From Caballeronia humi (GTDB taxonomy: Bacteria; Pseudomonadota; Gammaproteobacteria; Burkholderiales; Burkholderiaceae): DNA of 44,654 nucleotides. The position numbers and the translations under genes are program-made. The stretch is from contig NZ_FCNW02000049.1 in NCBI RefSeq assembly GCF_001544475.1, positions 1 to 44,654 of the forward strand, in the 5' to 3' direction. Under the pieces are notes generated by a model that saw only the letters and a list, made by a program, of their open reading frames with translations, was not told where the DNA came from and did not search any database. Below, one piece after another: positions 1 to 7,446 of the stretch (position 1 is its first letter; the number at the start of each line of letters is the position of its first letter).

Positions 1-63
1 CCGACGATACTGCTCGAAGCCGGCGCCTTGATCTGCTGCCATCGCTAGGGTCTTTTGTCTCAT
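1..63 (-). CDS. IS5-family transposase, N-terminal fragment cut by the window edge
   Basis: Only the first 21 codons are present, starting at the ATG whose complement is at 61-63. They include MAADQGAGFEQYRR, which matches my memory of the N-terminus of many Burkholderia IS5-type (DDE) transposases. The rest of the protein, including the catalytic residues, lies outside the window. The gene explains why ftsH is truncated next to it. Identification rests on a short peptide. Confidence 0.6.
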   Translation of the reverse strand, partial: MRQKTLAMAADQGAGFEQYRR

Positions 64-113
64 TCAATATAAACGGCCTGCCACCCTGATGCGTTGACCT
101 TTTTCAGCATTGC
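1..113 (-). mobile_element. Left-edge IS5-family insertion sequence (partial)
   Basis: The ftsH homology stops abruptly near position 115 and is replaced by unrelated sequence that leads into the start of a transposase reading out of the window on the minus strand. The element end is inferred to lie at about 111-116, where FtsH residues DRPDLR give way to a stop codon. The second end and the inverted repeats lie outside the window, so the boundary and group are not proven. Confidence 0.6.
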
Positions 114-115
114 CT

Positions 116-1145
116 TAAATCCGGGCGATCAATTGCGATGTGACGGTCAAATCGCCCTGGACGCAGCAACGCAGGATCGAGAATTTCGGGGCGATTAGTG
201 GCCGCAAGGATGATCACGCCGGAATTCGGCTCGAATCCGTCCATCTCGACGAGTAACTGATTGAGCGTCTGCTCGCGCTCGTCGTTCGAAACGGTGCCCG
301 TGCCGCGGACCTTCCCGAGCGCATCCAGTTCATCGATGAACACAATGCATGGCGCTTTCTGCGTGGCCTGTTCGAACAGATCCCGCACGCGCGCAGCACC
401 CAACCCCGACAAACATCTCCACGAAAGCGGAGCCGCTTATCGACAGAAACGGCACCTTGGCCTCCCCCGCCACCGCTTTTGCGAGCAAGGTCTTGCCGGT
501 ACCTGGCGCGCCGACGATCAGGACGCCCTTCGGGATCTTGCCGCCCAGCCGGCGATAGCGGTCCGGGTTGCAGAGAAATTCGACGATCTGCTTAAGCTCC
601 GCCTTGGCCTCGTCGATGCCGGCAATGTCGTCGAACGTTACGCTGCTGGCTTGCTGCACATACAGCGTCGGCCTGCTTTTGCCGATTCCTGCATAGTTCT
701 GAAGTCCGCCGGCCCGCTTGGAAAGGAAGTTCCATAAGAGGATAAACCCGAGGACAGGCAACAACCACCCGAACAACGAGCCCGCCCATCCTTCGTCGGC
801 CACGCCAGCATAACGAATATCCGAGGTGGCGAGCTCCTCACCAATCCGGTCTCCGTTCACGCGCACGGTGGTAAAGCGATACGGAGCGCCGTTCTTCGCG
901 ATCACTGCGGCGTCGGACGCAGGAAGCAGTGCCACGCCTGCAGCCGTGCGCACGGTTCCGGTGACCCGCGTCGGGCTGATTTCGAGATTATCGACCTGCC
1001 TCGCGATCAGCAGCTTGTGAAAATCGCTGTAAGGAATCGGCGCAAACGGCGTCTTGATCAGCAACACCTCGGCAATCAGCAACGCAACGAATCCCATGAC
1101 GCCGATGATGACCACAATGTTCGAAAAATCGACTTTTTTGTCCAT
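116..1145 (-). pseudogene. ftsH: FtsH-type AAA+ membrane protease, frameshifted and truncated
   Basis: FtsH is a membrane-anchored ATP-dependent zinc protease for quality control of membrane and regulatory proteins. The first reading frame starts at MDKKVDFSN (or two codons earlier) and gives the N-terminal membrane segment, the periplasmic region and the Walker A motif GAPGTGKT. After EMFVGVG the reading continues in another frame with AARVRDLF, the Walker B FIDELDALG and the arginine-finger region LLRPGRFDR. One extra C in the CCC run at 399-401 accounts for the shift. The coding region then ends at DRPDLR, where the IS5-type element begins, so the entire zinc protease domain (HEAGH) is missing. 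It cannot encode a working protease. An FNR-like box at 1372-1385 lies upstream, so it probably once belonged to the oxygen-regulated set. Confidence 0.85.
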
Positions 1146-1371
1146 GAACATAGGTTTGGGTTGTCCTGCATTGCAGAAGGCCGACAATGGCCTTTTCGTC
1201 TCAAGCCCTGTCGGGGAAAACGGCGACGGTGCCGTCGCGTTAAACCGAAGCCGACGATCCCTTCAGCGATTGACTGAGAAGCCCCGTCCAACGCATCCAT
1301 CGGCGCAGAGCTGCCGCACCGCACGACCGGACAGCGTACTGGCAAGGATAGGGCCGCGCGTCCGTGCTTTC

Positions 1372-1385
1372 CTGATCTAGGTCAA
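1372..1385 (-). promoter_or_regulatory. FNR/Anr-type box upstream of the ftsH relic
   Basis: CTGATCTAGGTCAA matches the FNR palindrome TTGAT-N4-ATCAA with substitutions at the ends of the half-sites. It lies about 220 bp upstream of the ftsH start and could also contribute to groEL. Confidence 0.5.
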
Positions 1386-1538
1386 CTGCGAGGCATGTGC
1401 TCGGGTCAACCAGTGCGACGCACCGCACTTGGCGAACCCCGGGCGCCCCCAATATCCTCTCAAACGAGGCGAGGCGTCTTTGACCTCGATGTGCTCCGCG
1501 GTCCAGCTAAGTCACCTCTTTTTTCCTCGCTCGTCCGC

Positions 1539-1552
1539 TTGACCCAAGTCAA
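1539..1552 (+). promoter_or_regulatory. FNR/Anr-type box upstream of groEL
   Basis: TTGACCCAAGTCAA is a perfect TTGAC-N4-GTCAA dyad centred about 110 bp upstream of the GTG start of groEL. Confidence 0.7.
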
Positions 1553-1655
1553 ACGAACACAAGGTGTTTGCGTGTCGAATGGACAGGATTTAACGCGAGA
1601 GCGGCGCTCCGCTACGGCACCAGTCCGTGAATGCGCAATCATCGAGAGGTGGAAT

Positions 1656-3290
1656 GTGTCGGCCAAATCGCTAGTCTTTCATCACACTGCGCGGCATCTG
1701 CTACTCAACGGCGTCAATGCGCTCGCGGAAGCCGTCAAGGTCACACTCGGTCCGGGCGGACGCAATGTGATCGTCGAACGGCCGGACGCACCGCCGCTCG
1801 TCGCCAATTCGGGCGTGGTGGTCGCCAATGCAATCGAACTGCCGGACCCATTCGAGGAGATGGGCGCGCGCTTGTTGCGTGAGGTTGCGACCAGAACGAG
1901 CGAAGTGGCGGGCGACGGGACGACAACGGCGACAACGCTCGCCCAGGCGATCGTGACCGAAGGAATGAAATGCGTGAGCGCCGGCCATGACCCGATGGAA
2001 CTCAAACGCGCCATCGAAGACGCGGGCAAAAAAGTGGTAGCCGAACTGCATCGCCTGGCTAAACCGTGTTCCACCATCGACGAGATGCGCCAGATCGCGA
2101 CCATCTCCGCAAGCGGCGACGTCAATATCGGCACGCTCGTGGCGCAAGCTGTTGAGCGGGTTGGTCGAGACGGAGCGGTCAGCATCGAGGACGGATCCAA
2201 AATCGATGACGAACTCGATGTCGTGGATGGCTCCCTCATCGATCGAGGCTACCTTTCGCCGCTTTTTGTCGCCCCAGGCGAACACGAGGTGGTCTTTGAG
2301 GACCCGCGGATCCTGCTTTGCGACATGAACATCAGCTCTGTCGCTCAATTGCTCCCGGTGCTCGAGGCGGTCAGTGCGAGCGGCACGTCTTTGCTTCTCG
2401 TCGCCAACGAGGTCGAAGGTGAAGCCCTTGCCACGCTCGTCGTCAATCATATCCGCGGCGCCCTCAAGTCGTGCGCCATTCGTTCGCCGGGGTTCGGAGA
2501 CGCTCGGGCCGAACAACTCGCCGATCTGGGCGCCCTGACCGAGGCTACGGTCATTTCTGCTCAAACCGACAAAGCTCTGGAACAGGCAAAGCTGGAGGAC
2601 CTCGGCACCGCGCGGCGCGTGGAAATCGCCCGCGACACCACCACCATCATCGTCGGCAGCACTGACAAGGAGGCGGTCAGCCAGCGTATTGCGGGACTGA
2701 AGAAACGCATTGAGGCGGCCAATACGACGCATCAACGCGATTCACTGAAACAACGGCTGACGAAGCTGGCGGGCGGCGTCGCCGTCATCCGGGTGGGCGC
2801 GGCGACCGAAGCAGCGCTACGCGAACGCAAGAACCGCTTCCAGGATGCGTTACACGCAACTCGCGCCGCAGTCGAGGAAGGGATCGTGCCGGGAGGCGGG
2901 GTTGCCTTGCTGCGCGCGCGGTCTGTACTTACCTCAAGCAGTCAAGCATCCGAGATTTGGGGCACGGGAGCCACCATCGTCCACGACGCGCTGGCAGCGC
3001 CCTTACGGCAGATCGCCCAGAATGCGGGGGCGGACGCGCAGACGGTCGTGCATACGGTGGCCGTGGCGAGCGACTCTCATGGATATGACGCCGCAAGAGA
3101 CCGGTATGGCGACATGATCGAAGCGGGCATACCGGACCCGCTGAAAGTGACTCGCTCCGCGCTGCAAAACGCGATTTCGGACGCCGCCCTGCTCATGACG
3201 ACCGACTGCATGGTGGCGAGCCTGCGGACGGCAAGCGAGACCTCGCACACCGACCCCAGACATGGCGATCTCTTCAGCGGAGAGTTGTGA
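1656..3290 (+). CDS. groL: Divergent GroEL-type chaperonin (Hsp60 paralogue)
   Basis: Cytoplasmic chaperonin subunit of 544 residues, close to the usual 546. I chose the GTG at 1656 because AGAGGTGG lies just upstream and the protein then aligns residue for residue with E. coli GroEL from SAKSLVF onward. Seen: the P-loop-like AGDGTTTAT with Asp87, LPVLEAV and VEGEALATLVVN in the apical domain, and DALHATRAAVEEG carrying the Asp398 equivalent. Oddities: the motif K51-D52-G53 is N51-S52-G53 here, so one of the two aspartates needed for ATP hydrolysis is Ser. Lys34 is Gly, and the C-terminal tail lacks the GGM repeat. No groES is nearby, so it presumably works with GroES encoded elsewhere or has specialised. 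A perfect FNR box upstream suggests induction at low oxygen. Confidence 0.93.
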   Translation: MSAKSLVFHHTARHLLLNGVNALAEAVKVTLGPGGRNVIVERPDAPPLVANSGVVVANAIELPDPFEEMGARLLREVATRTSEVAGDGTTTATTLAQAIVTEGMKCVSAGHDPMELKRAIEDAGKKVVAELHRLAKPCSTIDEMRQIATISASGDVNIGTLVAQAVERVGRDGAVSIEDGSKIDDELDVVDGSLIDRGYLSPLFVAPGEHEVVFEDPRILLCDMNISSVAQLLPVLEAVSASGTSLLLVANEVEGEALATLVVNHIRGALKSCAIRSPGFGDARAEQLADLGALTEATVISAQTDKALEQAKLEDLGTARRVEIARDTTTIIVGSTDKEAVSQRIAGLKKRIEAANTTHQRDSLKQRLTKLAGGVAVIRVGAATEAALRERKNRFQDALHATRAAVEEGIVPGGGVALLRARSVLTSSSQASEIWGTGATIVHDALAAPLRQIAQNAGADAQTVVHTVAVASDSHGYDAARDRYGDMIEAGIPDPLKVTRSALQNAISDAALLMTTDCMVASLRTASETSHTDPRHGDLFSGEL

Positions 3291-3746
3291 ATGGCCGCGC
3301 CGATTTTGATGCCGTGGGACGGATCGGCCGGCCGCACCCAGGTCTGCTTCAGATACGTCATCAAAGGCCATGCCGCACGTGCGTATGACGTATTAGTCGT
3401 CTTCAAGGGCGACGAGCGCGCGTGCGTTATCGATATCCGCCACGCGGTGGCGAACCGCGACGATCTACCGCCCCTGACTTGCGGTCTGCTTAGCGCCAAA
3501 CGGTTGCGCGCGACGGTTGACTTGCTTGGGCTCGTCCAACAGGTGACAAGCAAGGATCGAACCGCAAATAGGTCTGGCGCCCTCGTGTATGGCGGCCACC
3601 TGTCCTTCCCGTTCGGAAAAAGCGAGACCGGGCCGGCCTCGCCAGGCCAATCCGAAGCTTCGCGATGCCAGGCCCGCGCAAGGGCCTCGCACGGCACCGG
3701 CAAGGGGTGGCCGAAGTCCAAGGCTGCTTGGTGGTTACGAAGGTAG
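3291..3746 (+). CDS. Hypothetical protein coupled to groEL
   Basis: A 151-residue product I do not recognise. The ATG follows the groEL TGA directly, and GGAGAG sits about 6 bases upstream, inside the groEL end, so translation is likely coupled. The first 90 residues look protein-like, with alternating hydrophobic stretches (for example YDVLVVFKGD and CVIDIRHAV). The last 50 are rich in Gly, Ser, Pro and Arg and may be disordered or read-through. A regulator or adaptor of the chaperonin is possible from position alone, but there is no direct evidence of function. Confidence 0.5.
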   Translation: MAAPILMPWDGSAGRTQVCFRYVIKGHAARAYDVLVVFKGDERACVIDIRHAVANRDDLPPLTCGLLSAKRLRATVDLLGLVQQVTSKDRTANRSGALVYGGHLSFPFGKSETGPASPGQSEASRCQARARASHGTGKGWPKSKAAWWLRR

Positions 3747-3794
3747 CGAGGCGAACCCCGGTCGGGGACGCGATGCCGGGGTTGAGCGAACCGA

Positions 3795-3808
3795 TTGATC
3801 GAGGTCAA
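3795..3808 (+). promoter_or_regulatory. FNR/Anr-type box upstream of nitroreductase gene
   Basis: TTGATCGAGGTCAA, one base from the perfect dyad, centred about 104 bp upstream of the nitroreductase start. Confidence 0.65.
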
Positions 3809-3905
3809 CCTTGTTCGCGCCATGCGTCGCTAGGCTGAAGCAGCGCCCGGAAATCTCCGCTAGCGCGCACCACCGTCGAGGGGAATCGAAACGACTGAAA
3901 CGCTG

Positions 3906-4544
3906 ATGTTGACCTACGAAGCCTTGCCAGATGCGAAGCCCGCGCCCGCGCAGGGCGAAACTCCGAAATTCATCGAATTGCCGAAGCCGGACCCTAATGC
4001 GGGCGTGCCCCTGATGACCGCGCTGTCATTTCGCGCTAGCGCACGGACCTTCGCAGACGAACCGCTTTCCCTGAACGTGCTTGGCGACTTGCTGTGGGCC
4101 GCGAATGGAGTTAACCGTCCAGGAACCGGAGGTCGTACCGCACCGTCGGCGCGCGCATTCAACGAGATCGATGTCTACGTCGCGCTGCCCTACGGCGTCT
4201 ACCGTTATGACGCACCCGCGCACCGGTTGCTACTCAAGCACGCAATCGATGCCCGCAATATGACCGGCTATCAGGATTTTGTCGGCACGGCACCCTTGGA
4301 TCTGGTGTATGTGGTGCAGACGGCCAAGCTGCTCCCAATACCGCCACAACAGCGCGATATGTTCTCCGCCGTCGCCGCGGGTGCCATAGCCCAGAATGTA
4401 TCGCTCTATTGCGCGTCCGCCGGTCTTGCGACGGTCGTGCGCGGGTGGATCAACCATCGCTTACTGGCAGACGCGCTGCGGCTTAACGAAGACGAATTGC
4501 CCGTCCTCGCGCAGACCGTTGGCATGCCCGCCGCAACAGCCTAG
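3906..4544 (+). CDS. Nitroreductase-family flavoprotein (SagB/ThcOx-like)
   Basis: A 212-residue protein of the FMN-dependent nitroreductase fold, expected to use NAD(P)H to reduce quinones, nitro compounds or another electron acceptor in the cytoplasm. Seen: the N-terminal FMN-phosphate-binding stretch SFRASARTFADEPLS, then LLWAANGVNRP and TAPSARAFNEIDVYV, typical of the SagB-like branch, and a C-terminal GLATVVRGWI segment. Length fits the family. The gene stands alone behind an FNR-type box and converges with the CBS gene. A role in redox balance without oxygen is an inference. The ATG at 3906 has only a weak ribosome site. Confidence 0.88.
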   Translation: MLTYEALPDAKPAPAQGETPKFIELPKPDPNAGVPLMTALSFRASARTFADEPLSLNVLGDLLWAANGVNRPGTGGRTAPSARAFNEIDVYVALPYGVYRYDAPAHRLLLKHAIDARNMTGYQDFVGTAPLDLVYVVQTAKLLPIPPQQRDMFSAVAAGAIAQNVSLYCASAGLATVVRGWINHRLLADALRLNEDELPVLAQTVGMPAATA

Positions 4545-4566
4545 TCGCCAGCGGCCGAGGACCAAT

Positions 4567-4599
4567 CGGATCGCGGTCGGCGCGCACCGCCCCGATCCG
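4567..4599. terminator. Hairpin between convergent nitroreductase and CBS genes
   Basis: CGGATCG at 4567-4573 pairs with CGATCCG at 4593-4599, and an inner CGGT/ACCG extends the stem past a small bulge. The position between two convergent genes suits a terminator, but there is no T-run. Confidence 0.35.
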
Positions 4600-4615
4600 T
4601 CAGGAACCGTGGGAA

Positions 4616-5065
4616 TCAGGCGCGCGCCTTCTCCTCGAAGAACCTCTGCCGTCCGCCGACGTGCCCAAGCTCCGATAAGAACTCCGCGGAGAAGCGCAGC
4701 AGATCGTCCAGCGTCACGATGCCGATAAGTTCATCGGCATCGTCGACGACTGGCATCCGCCGTACGCCGTGGAGGCGCATGCGGCGCAGCAAGCGCCAAC
4801 CGTCTTCCCACTCGAACGCCGTGATGGCGGGCGACGACATGATGTCGGTGACTAGCAGTCCGGCTGCATCGACCTCCTTCGCCACGACCGACACGACAAT
4901 GTCCCGGTCGGTCACCATGCCGACCGGCCGGCGCTTGCCGTTGGCGTTGTCGATCACGACGAGATCTCCGACGTGATTGGCGCGCATCAGCCGGGCTGCG
5001 TCCAGAGCGCTCGTAGCGGTGCCGCACACGATGACATCGCGTGTGCAGATTTTCCCTGCATTCAT
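4616..5065 (-). CDS. CBS-domain pair protein
   Basis: A 149-residue protein made of two CBS domains (about residues 8-65 and 73-130), a module that senses adenine nucleotides such as AMP, ATP or SAM. Seen: GDLVVIDNANGKRRPVGMVTDRDI in the first domain and VRRMPVVDDADELIGIVTLDDLL in the second, both ending in the usual G-I/M-V-T-x-x-D signature. AGGAG lies about 8 bases ahead of the ATG. As a stand-alone CBS pair it would report energy status to an unknown partner. It shares an intergenic region, and an FNR-like box at 5217, with the divergent deacetylase operon. Confidence 0.9.
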   Translation of the reverse strand: MNAGKICTRDVIVCGTATSALDAARLMRANHVGDLVVIDNANGKRRPVGMVTDRDIVVSVVAKEVDAAGLLVTDIMSSPAITAFEWEDGWRLLRRMRLHGVRRMPVVDDADELIGIVTLDDLLRFSAEFLSELGHVGGRQRFFEEKARA

Positions 5066-5129
5066 GGCCGTTCTCCTTTTACATTAATGCTCGCAGCCAC
5101 TGTGCTCCTTGATGAAGAGCCAGGGTTGC

Positions 5130-5141
5130 GTTTGATCAAAC
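5130..5141. repeat. Perfect 12-bp palindrome
   Basis: GTTTGATCAAAC is a perfect dyad without the four-base FNR spacer. It lies between the divergent CBS and deacetylase genes. Function unknown. Confidence 0.3.
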
Positions 5142-5216
5142 CATGTCCAGACGGAATGGCTGCCGCTTTCACCAGGGAATTTGCCCTGTTGCTTCGCGTG
5201 TCGACGAAAGGCGCAC

Positions 5217-5230
5217 TTGATCTGCGTCAC
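5217..5230 (+). promoter_or_regulatory. FNR/Anr-type box between CBS gene and deacetylase operon
   Basis: TTGATCTGCGTCAC keeps TTGAT and GTCA at the right spacing. It is about 133 bp from the deacetylase start and 158 bp from the CBS start, so either or both could be controlled. Confidence 0.55.
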
Positions 5231-5356
5231 GAATCAGGAGGCATCGTGCGCGCAATATGAATCGGATCCCTCGAACAGAGCCTCTCCACCATTGATACGT
5301 GATCGGACAATAATGTGGACGCGGATCGCGCCATTCTCCGCTGCGAGATACAAGAA

Positions 5357-6181
5357 ATGACAGCCAACAATAAAGTACTTGCGTTGCGTATCCTCCTCAT
5401 GCTCGCCTGCGCATGGCTACCCGGCGCGAACGCCGCGCAGCCATCGCAAGCCGAGCCGCGTGTAATCATTCTCGTGTATCACCGCTTCGCCGTTAAGGCC
5501 GAAGATTCGATGACCGTGCGCATTGAGACCTTTGAAGCACAGTTGGGGTTGCTGCGCGCGCACGGCTATCGGATTGTGCCGTTGCGGGACGTGCTGAAGT
5601 GGCGGCAGGATCCCGCCGCGACCCTGCCGCCCAAGACCGCCGTGCTCACGGCCGACGACGGCCATCGCTCGGTATTCGACGTGCTGCTTCCGATTGCGAT
5701 GCGCGACCGTCTGCCCGTGACCTTGTTCGTCTATCCGTCGGCCATCTCGAACGCGTCCTATGCGCTCACCTGGGGCCAGCTGCGCACACTCAAGCAGAGC
5801 GGCTTGTTCGATATCCAGTCGCATACGTACTGGCATCCAAACTTCAACCACGAGCGTCAGCGCCTCGCGCCGACTGACTACCGCCAGTTCGTGCACAGGC
5901 AACTTGAGCAGTCACGCGCGCGTATCGAAGCCGAAGTGGGCGGCCACGTCGACATGCTCGCGTGGCCCTTTGGGATCTACGACGATCAACTGCTGGCGCT
6001 CGCCGCGGGCGATGGCTATGTGGCCGGCTTTACACTGGACGCGCGTCCAGTCGAAAGAGATTCGCCGCTGCTCGCGATGCCTCGCTTCCTGATCGTCGAA
6101 GGTCATGGCACGAGCGCCTTCGCGCGGTTGCTCGGCGAAAGCGAGCAACAGACGGTCCCCGCCTCCGGTGGCCGACCATGA
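5357..6181 (+). CDS. Exported polysaccharide deacetylase (NodB-type, CE4)
   Basis: Predicted to remove acetyl groups from an N-acetylated polysaccharide in the periplasm. Starting at MTANNKVLALRIL gives a clean signal peptide (hydrophobic LLMLACAWL, likely cut after ANAA). The frame is open further upstream but without export features. NodB motifs: TADDGH supplies the Asp pair (the usual TFDDG has Ala here), and SHTYWHPN supplies metal-binding histidines, followed by the WPFG motif. About 274 residues, a single domain. The ATG of the next gene overlaps its stop (ATGA), so it leads a translationally coupled three-gene operon for wall or exopolysaccharide processing. Confidence 0.88.
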   Translation: MTANNKVLALRILLMLACAWLPGANAAQPSQAEPRVIILVYHRFAVKAEDSMTVRIETFEAQLGLLRAHGYRIVPLRDVLKWRQDPAATLPPKTAVLTADDGHRSVFDVLLPIAMRDRLPVTLFVYPSAISNASYALTWGQLRTLKQSGLFDIQSHTYWHPNFNHERQRLAPTDYRQFVHRQLEQSRARIEAEVGGHVDMLAWPFGIYDDQLLALAAGDGYVAGFTLDARPVERDSPLLAMPRFLIVEGHGTSAFARLLGESEQQTVPASGGRP

Positions 6182-7446
6182 GCGCGCGCGCAGTGTCGGT
6201 GCGTGCATTGATCTTCGGACTCGTCTTCGTATCGGCCTTGCTGGTCAGCAGAATGGCGGCAGCGGTGACCGGTGTTGTGATGGACCAAAGCACCCTTGCT
6301 CCGGTTGCCGGAGCCATCGTCACAACGGCGACGGAAACAGTTCTCAGCGATCAGGACGGACGATTTGCGATCGATCATGCTGGCTCGAGCGTTGCCGCCC
6401 GAGCCGCGGGATACCTCCGCGCACAAACGGCGGTTTCGGGTGACGAGCCGGTGACCATCGTGCTGACGCCCTTTCGGCCGAAGGCCGTGTACCTGTCGGT
6501 ATATGGCGTGAACAGCGCGACGCTGCGCACCGCCGCTGTCAGCTTGACCGACAATACGGCCATCAATGCGCTCGTCATCGACGTGAAGGGCGATCGCGGC
6601 CTGACTCCCTATCCGAGCCACGCACGCGAAGCGATCGGAGCAATCGCGCAGATCACCGAACGGGCGCCAGTCTCCAAAGACTTCGGCTCATTGCTTGCCG
6701 AGTTGCACCGCAAGAACCTCTACCTGATCGCGCGCATCGTGGTGTTCAAGGACGACCCGCTGGCCGCCGCGCATCCTGGCTGGGCGGTTCGCGATGGGAA
6801 TGGCAATCCGTGGCGCGATCGCGAAAACCTGCAATGGGTCGACCCGTTTTCGCATGAGGTCTGGCAGCACAACCTCGATGTCGCCGAGGAGGCGGCACGA
6901 TTGGGCTTCGACGAGATCCAGTTCGACTACGTCCGCTTTCCCGATGCAAGCGGCGTGCACTTCGCGCTGCCGAACACGCGCGGCAACCGCACCGCGGCCA
7001 TCGTCGGCTTCCTGAAGGCGGCGCGGGCGCGCCTCGCACCGTACAACGTGTTCGTGTCCGCCGACATCTTCGGGTACGTCTGCTGGAATCTCGACGATAC
7101 TGCGATCGGCCAGGAGATCGGCACGCTCGGAACGGCGCTCGACTACATCTCCCCGATGCTCTATCCCTCGGGCTTCACATGGGGTCTGCCGGGCTGCACC
7201 AATCCCGTCGCGGACCCCGGGCAGATCGTGCGTCGGTCCCTCGCCGAAGCCATGCAGCGAACTGGACTTCCCGGCGTGCGATTCCGTCCATGGCTGCAGG
7301 CGTTTCGTGACTACGCATTCGACCATCGCGAGTTCGGCGCCGACGCGATTCACAAGCAGACCGAAGCCGCGGACGCAGCGGCGACCGACGGATGGATGCT
7401 ATGGAACCCGCGCAATCGCTACGATGCCGCCGACCTGCCGCGCTGA
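6178..7446 (+). CDS. DUF4015 putative glycoside hydrolase with N-terminal beta-sandwich domain
   Basis: A 422-residue exported protein. It opens with a signal segment (LIFGLVFVSALLV) and then a short carboxypeptidase-regulatory-like domain (GVVMDQSTLAPVAGAIVTT, residues 30-95). The rest is a TIM-barrel domain of the DUF4015 putative glycosidase family, recognised by VIDVKGDRG, LIARIVVFKDDPLA, the strand FDEIQFDYVRFPD with likely acidic catalytic residues, and DYISPMLYPSGF. The start is set by the ATGA overlap with the deacetylase. Substrate unknown; neighbours point to peptidoglycan or an N-acetylhexosamine polymer. Confidence 0.85.
   Translation: MSARAVSVRALIFGLVFVSALLVSRMAAAVTGVVMDQSTLAPVAGAIVTTATETVLSDQDGRFAIDHAGSSVAARAAGYLRAQTAVSGDEPVTIVLTPFRPKAVYLSVYGVNSATLRTAAVSLTDNTAINALVIDVKGDRGLTPYPSHAREAIGAIAQITERAPVSKDFGSLLAELHRKNLYLIARIVVFKDDPLAAAHPGWAVRDGNGNPWRDRENLQWVDPFSHEVWQHNLDVAEEAARLGFDEIQFDYVRFPDASGVHFALPNTRGNRTAAIVGFLKAARARLAPYNVFVSADIFGYVCWNLDDTAIGQEIGTLGTALDYISPMLYPSGFTWGLPGCTNPVADPGQIVRRSLAEAMQRTGLPGVRFRPWLQAFRDYAFDHREFGADAIHKQTEAADAAATDGWMLWNPRNRYDAADLPR

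Larger units (their letters stand above)
1152..1655. other. Divergent intergenic region between ftsH relic and groEL
   Basis: About 500 bases with no convincing gene. It holds two FNR-type boxes, a weaker one at 1372-1385 and a perfect one at 1539-1552, placed to serve the ftsH relic on the left and groEL on the right. The groEL frame is open back to 1395, but that part has no GroEL similarity and is taken as leader. Confidence 0.6.

Noticed and set aside
1395..1655. In-frame extension of groEL to an ATG at 1395
   Set aside because: The extra 87 residues have no chaperonin similarity and would run across the FNR-type box; GTG at 1656 has a ribosome site and correct alignment.
1701..2735. Long open frame of 344 codons on the minus strand inside groEL
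   Set aside because: It lies fully antisense to a well-conserved gene, has no ribosome site or motif, and long antisense frames are usual at this GC content.
5130..5141. GTTTGATCAAAC as another FNR box
   Set aside because: The half-sites are not separated by the four bases FNR needs; listed only as a palindrome.
5962..6177. In-frame extension of the DUF4015 gene upstream of 6178
   Set aside because: It overlaps the deacetylase in another frame, while 6178 gives an ATGA overlap followed directly by a signal peptide.
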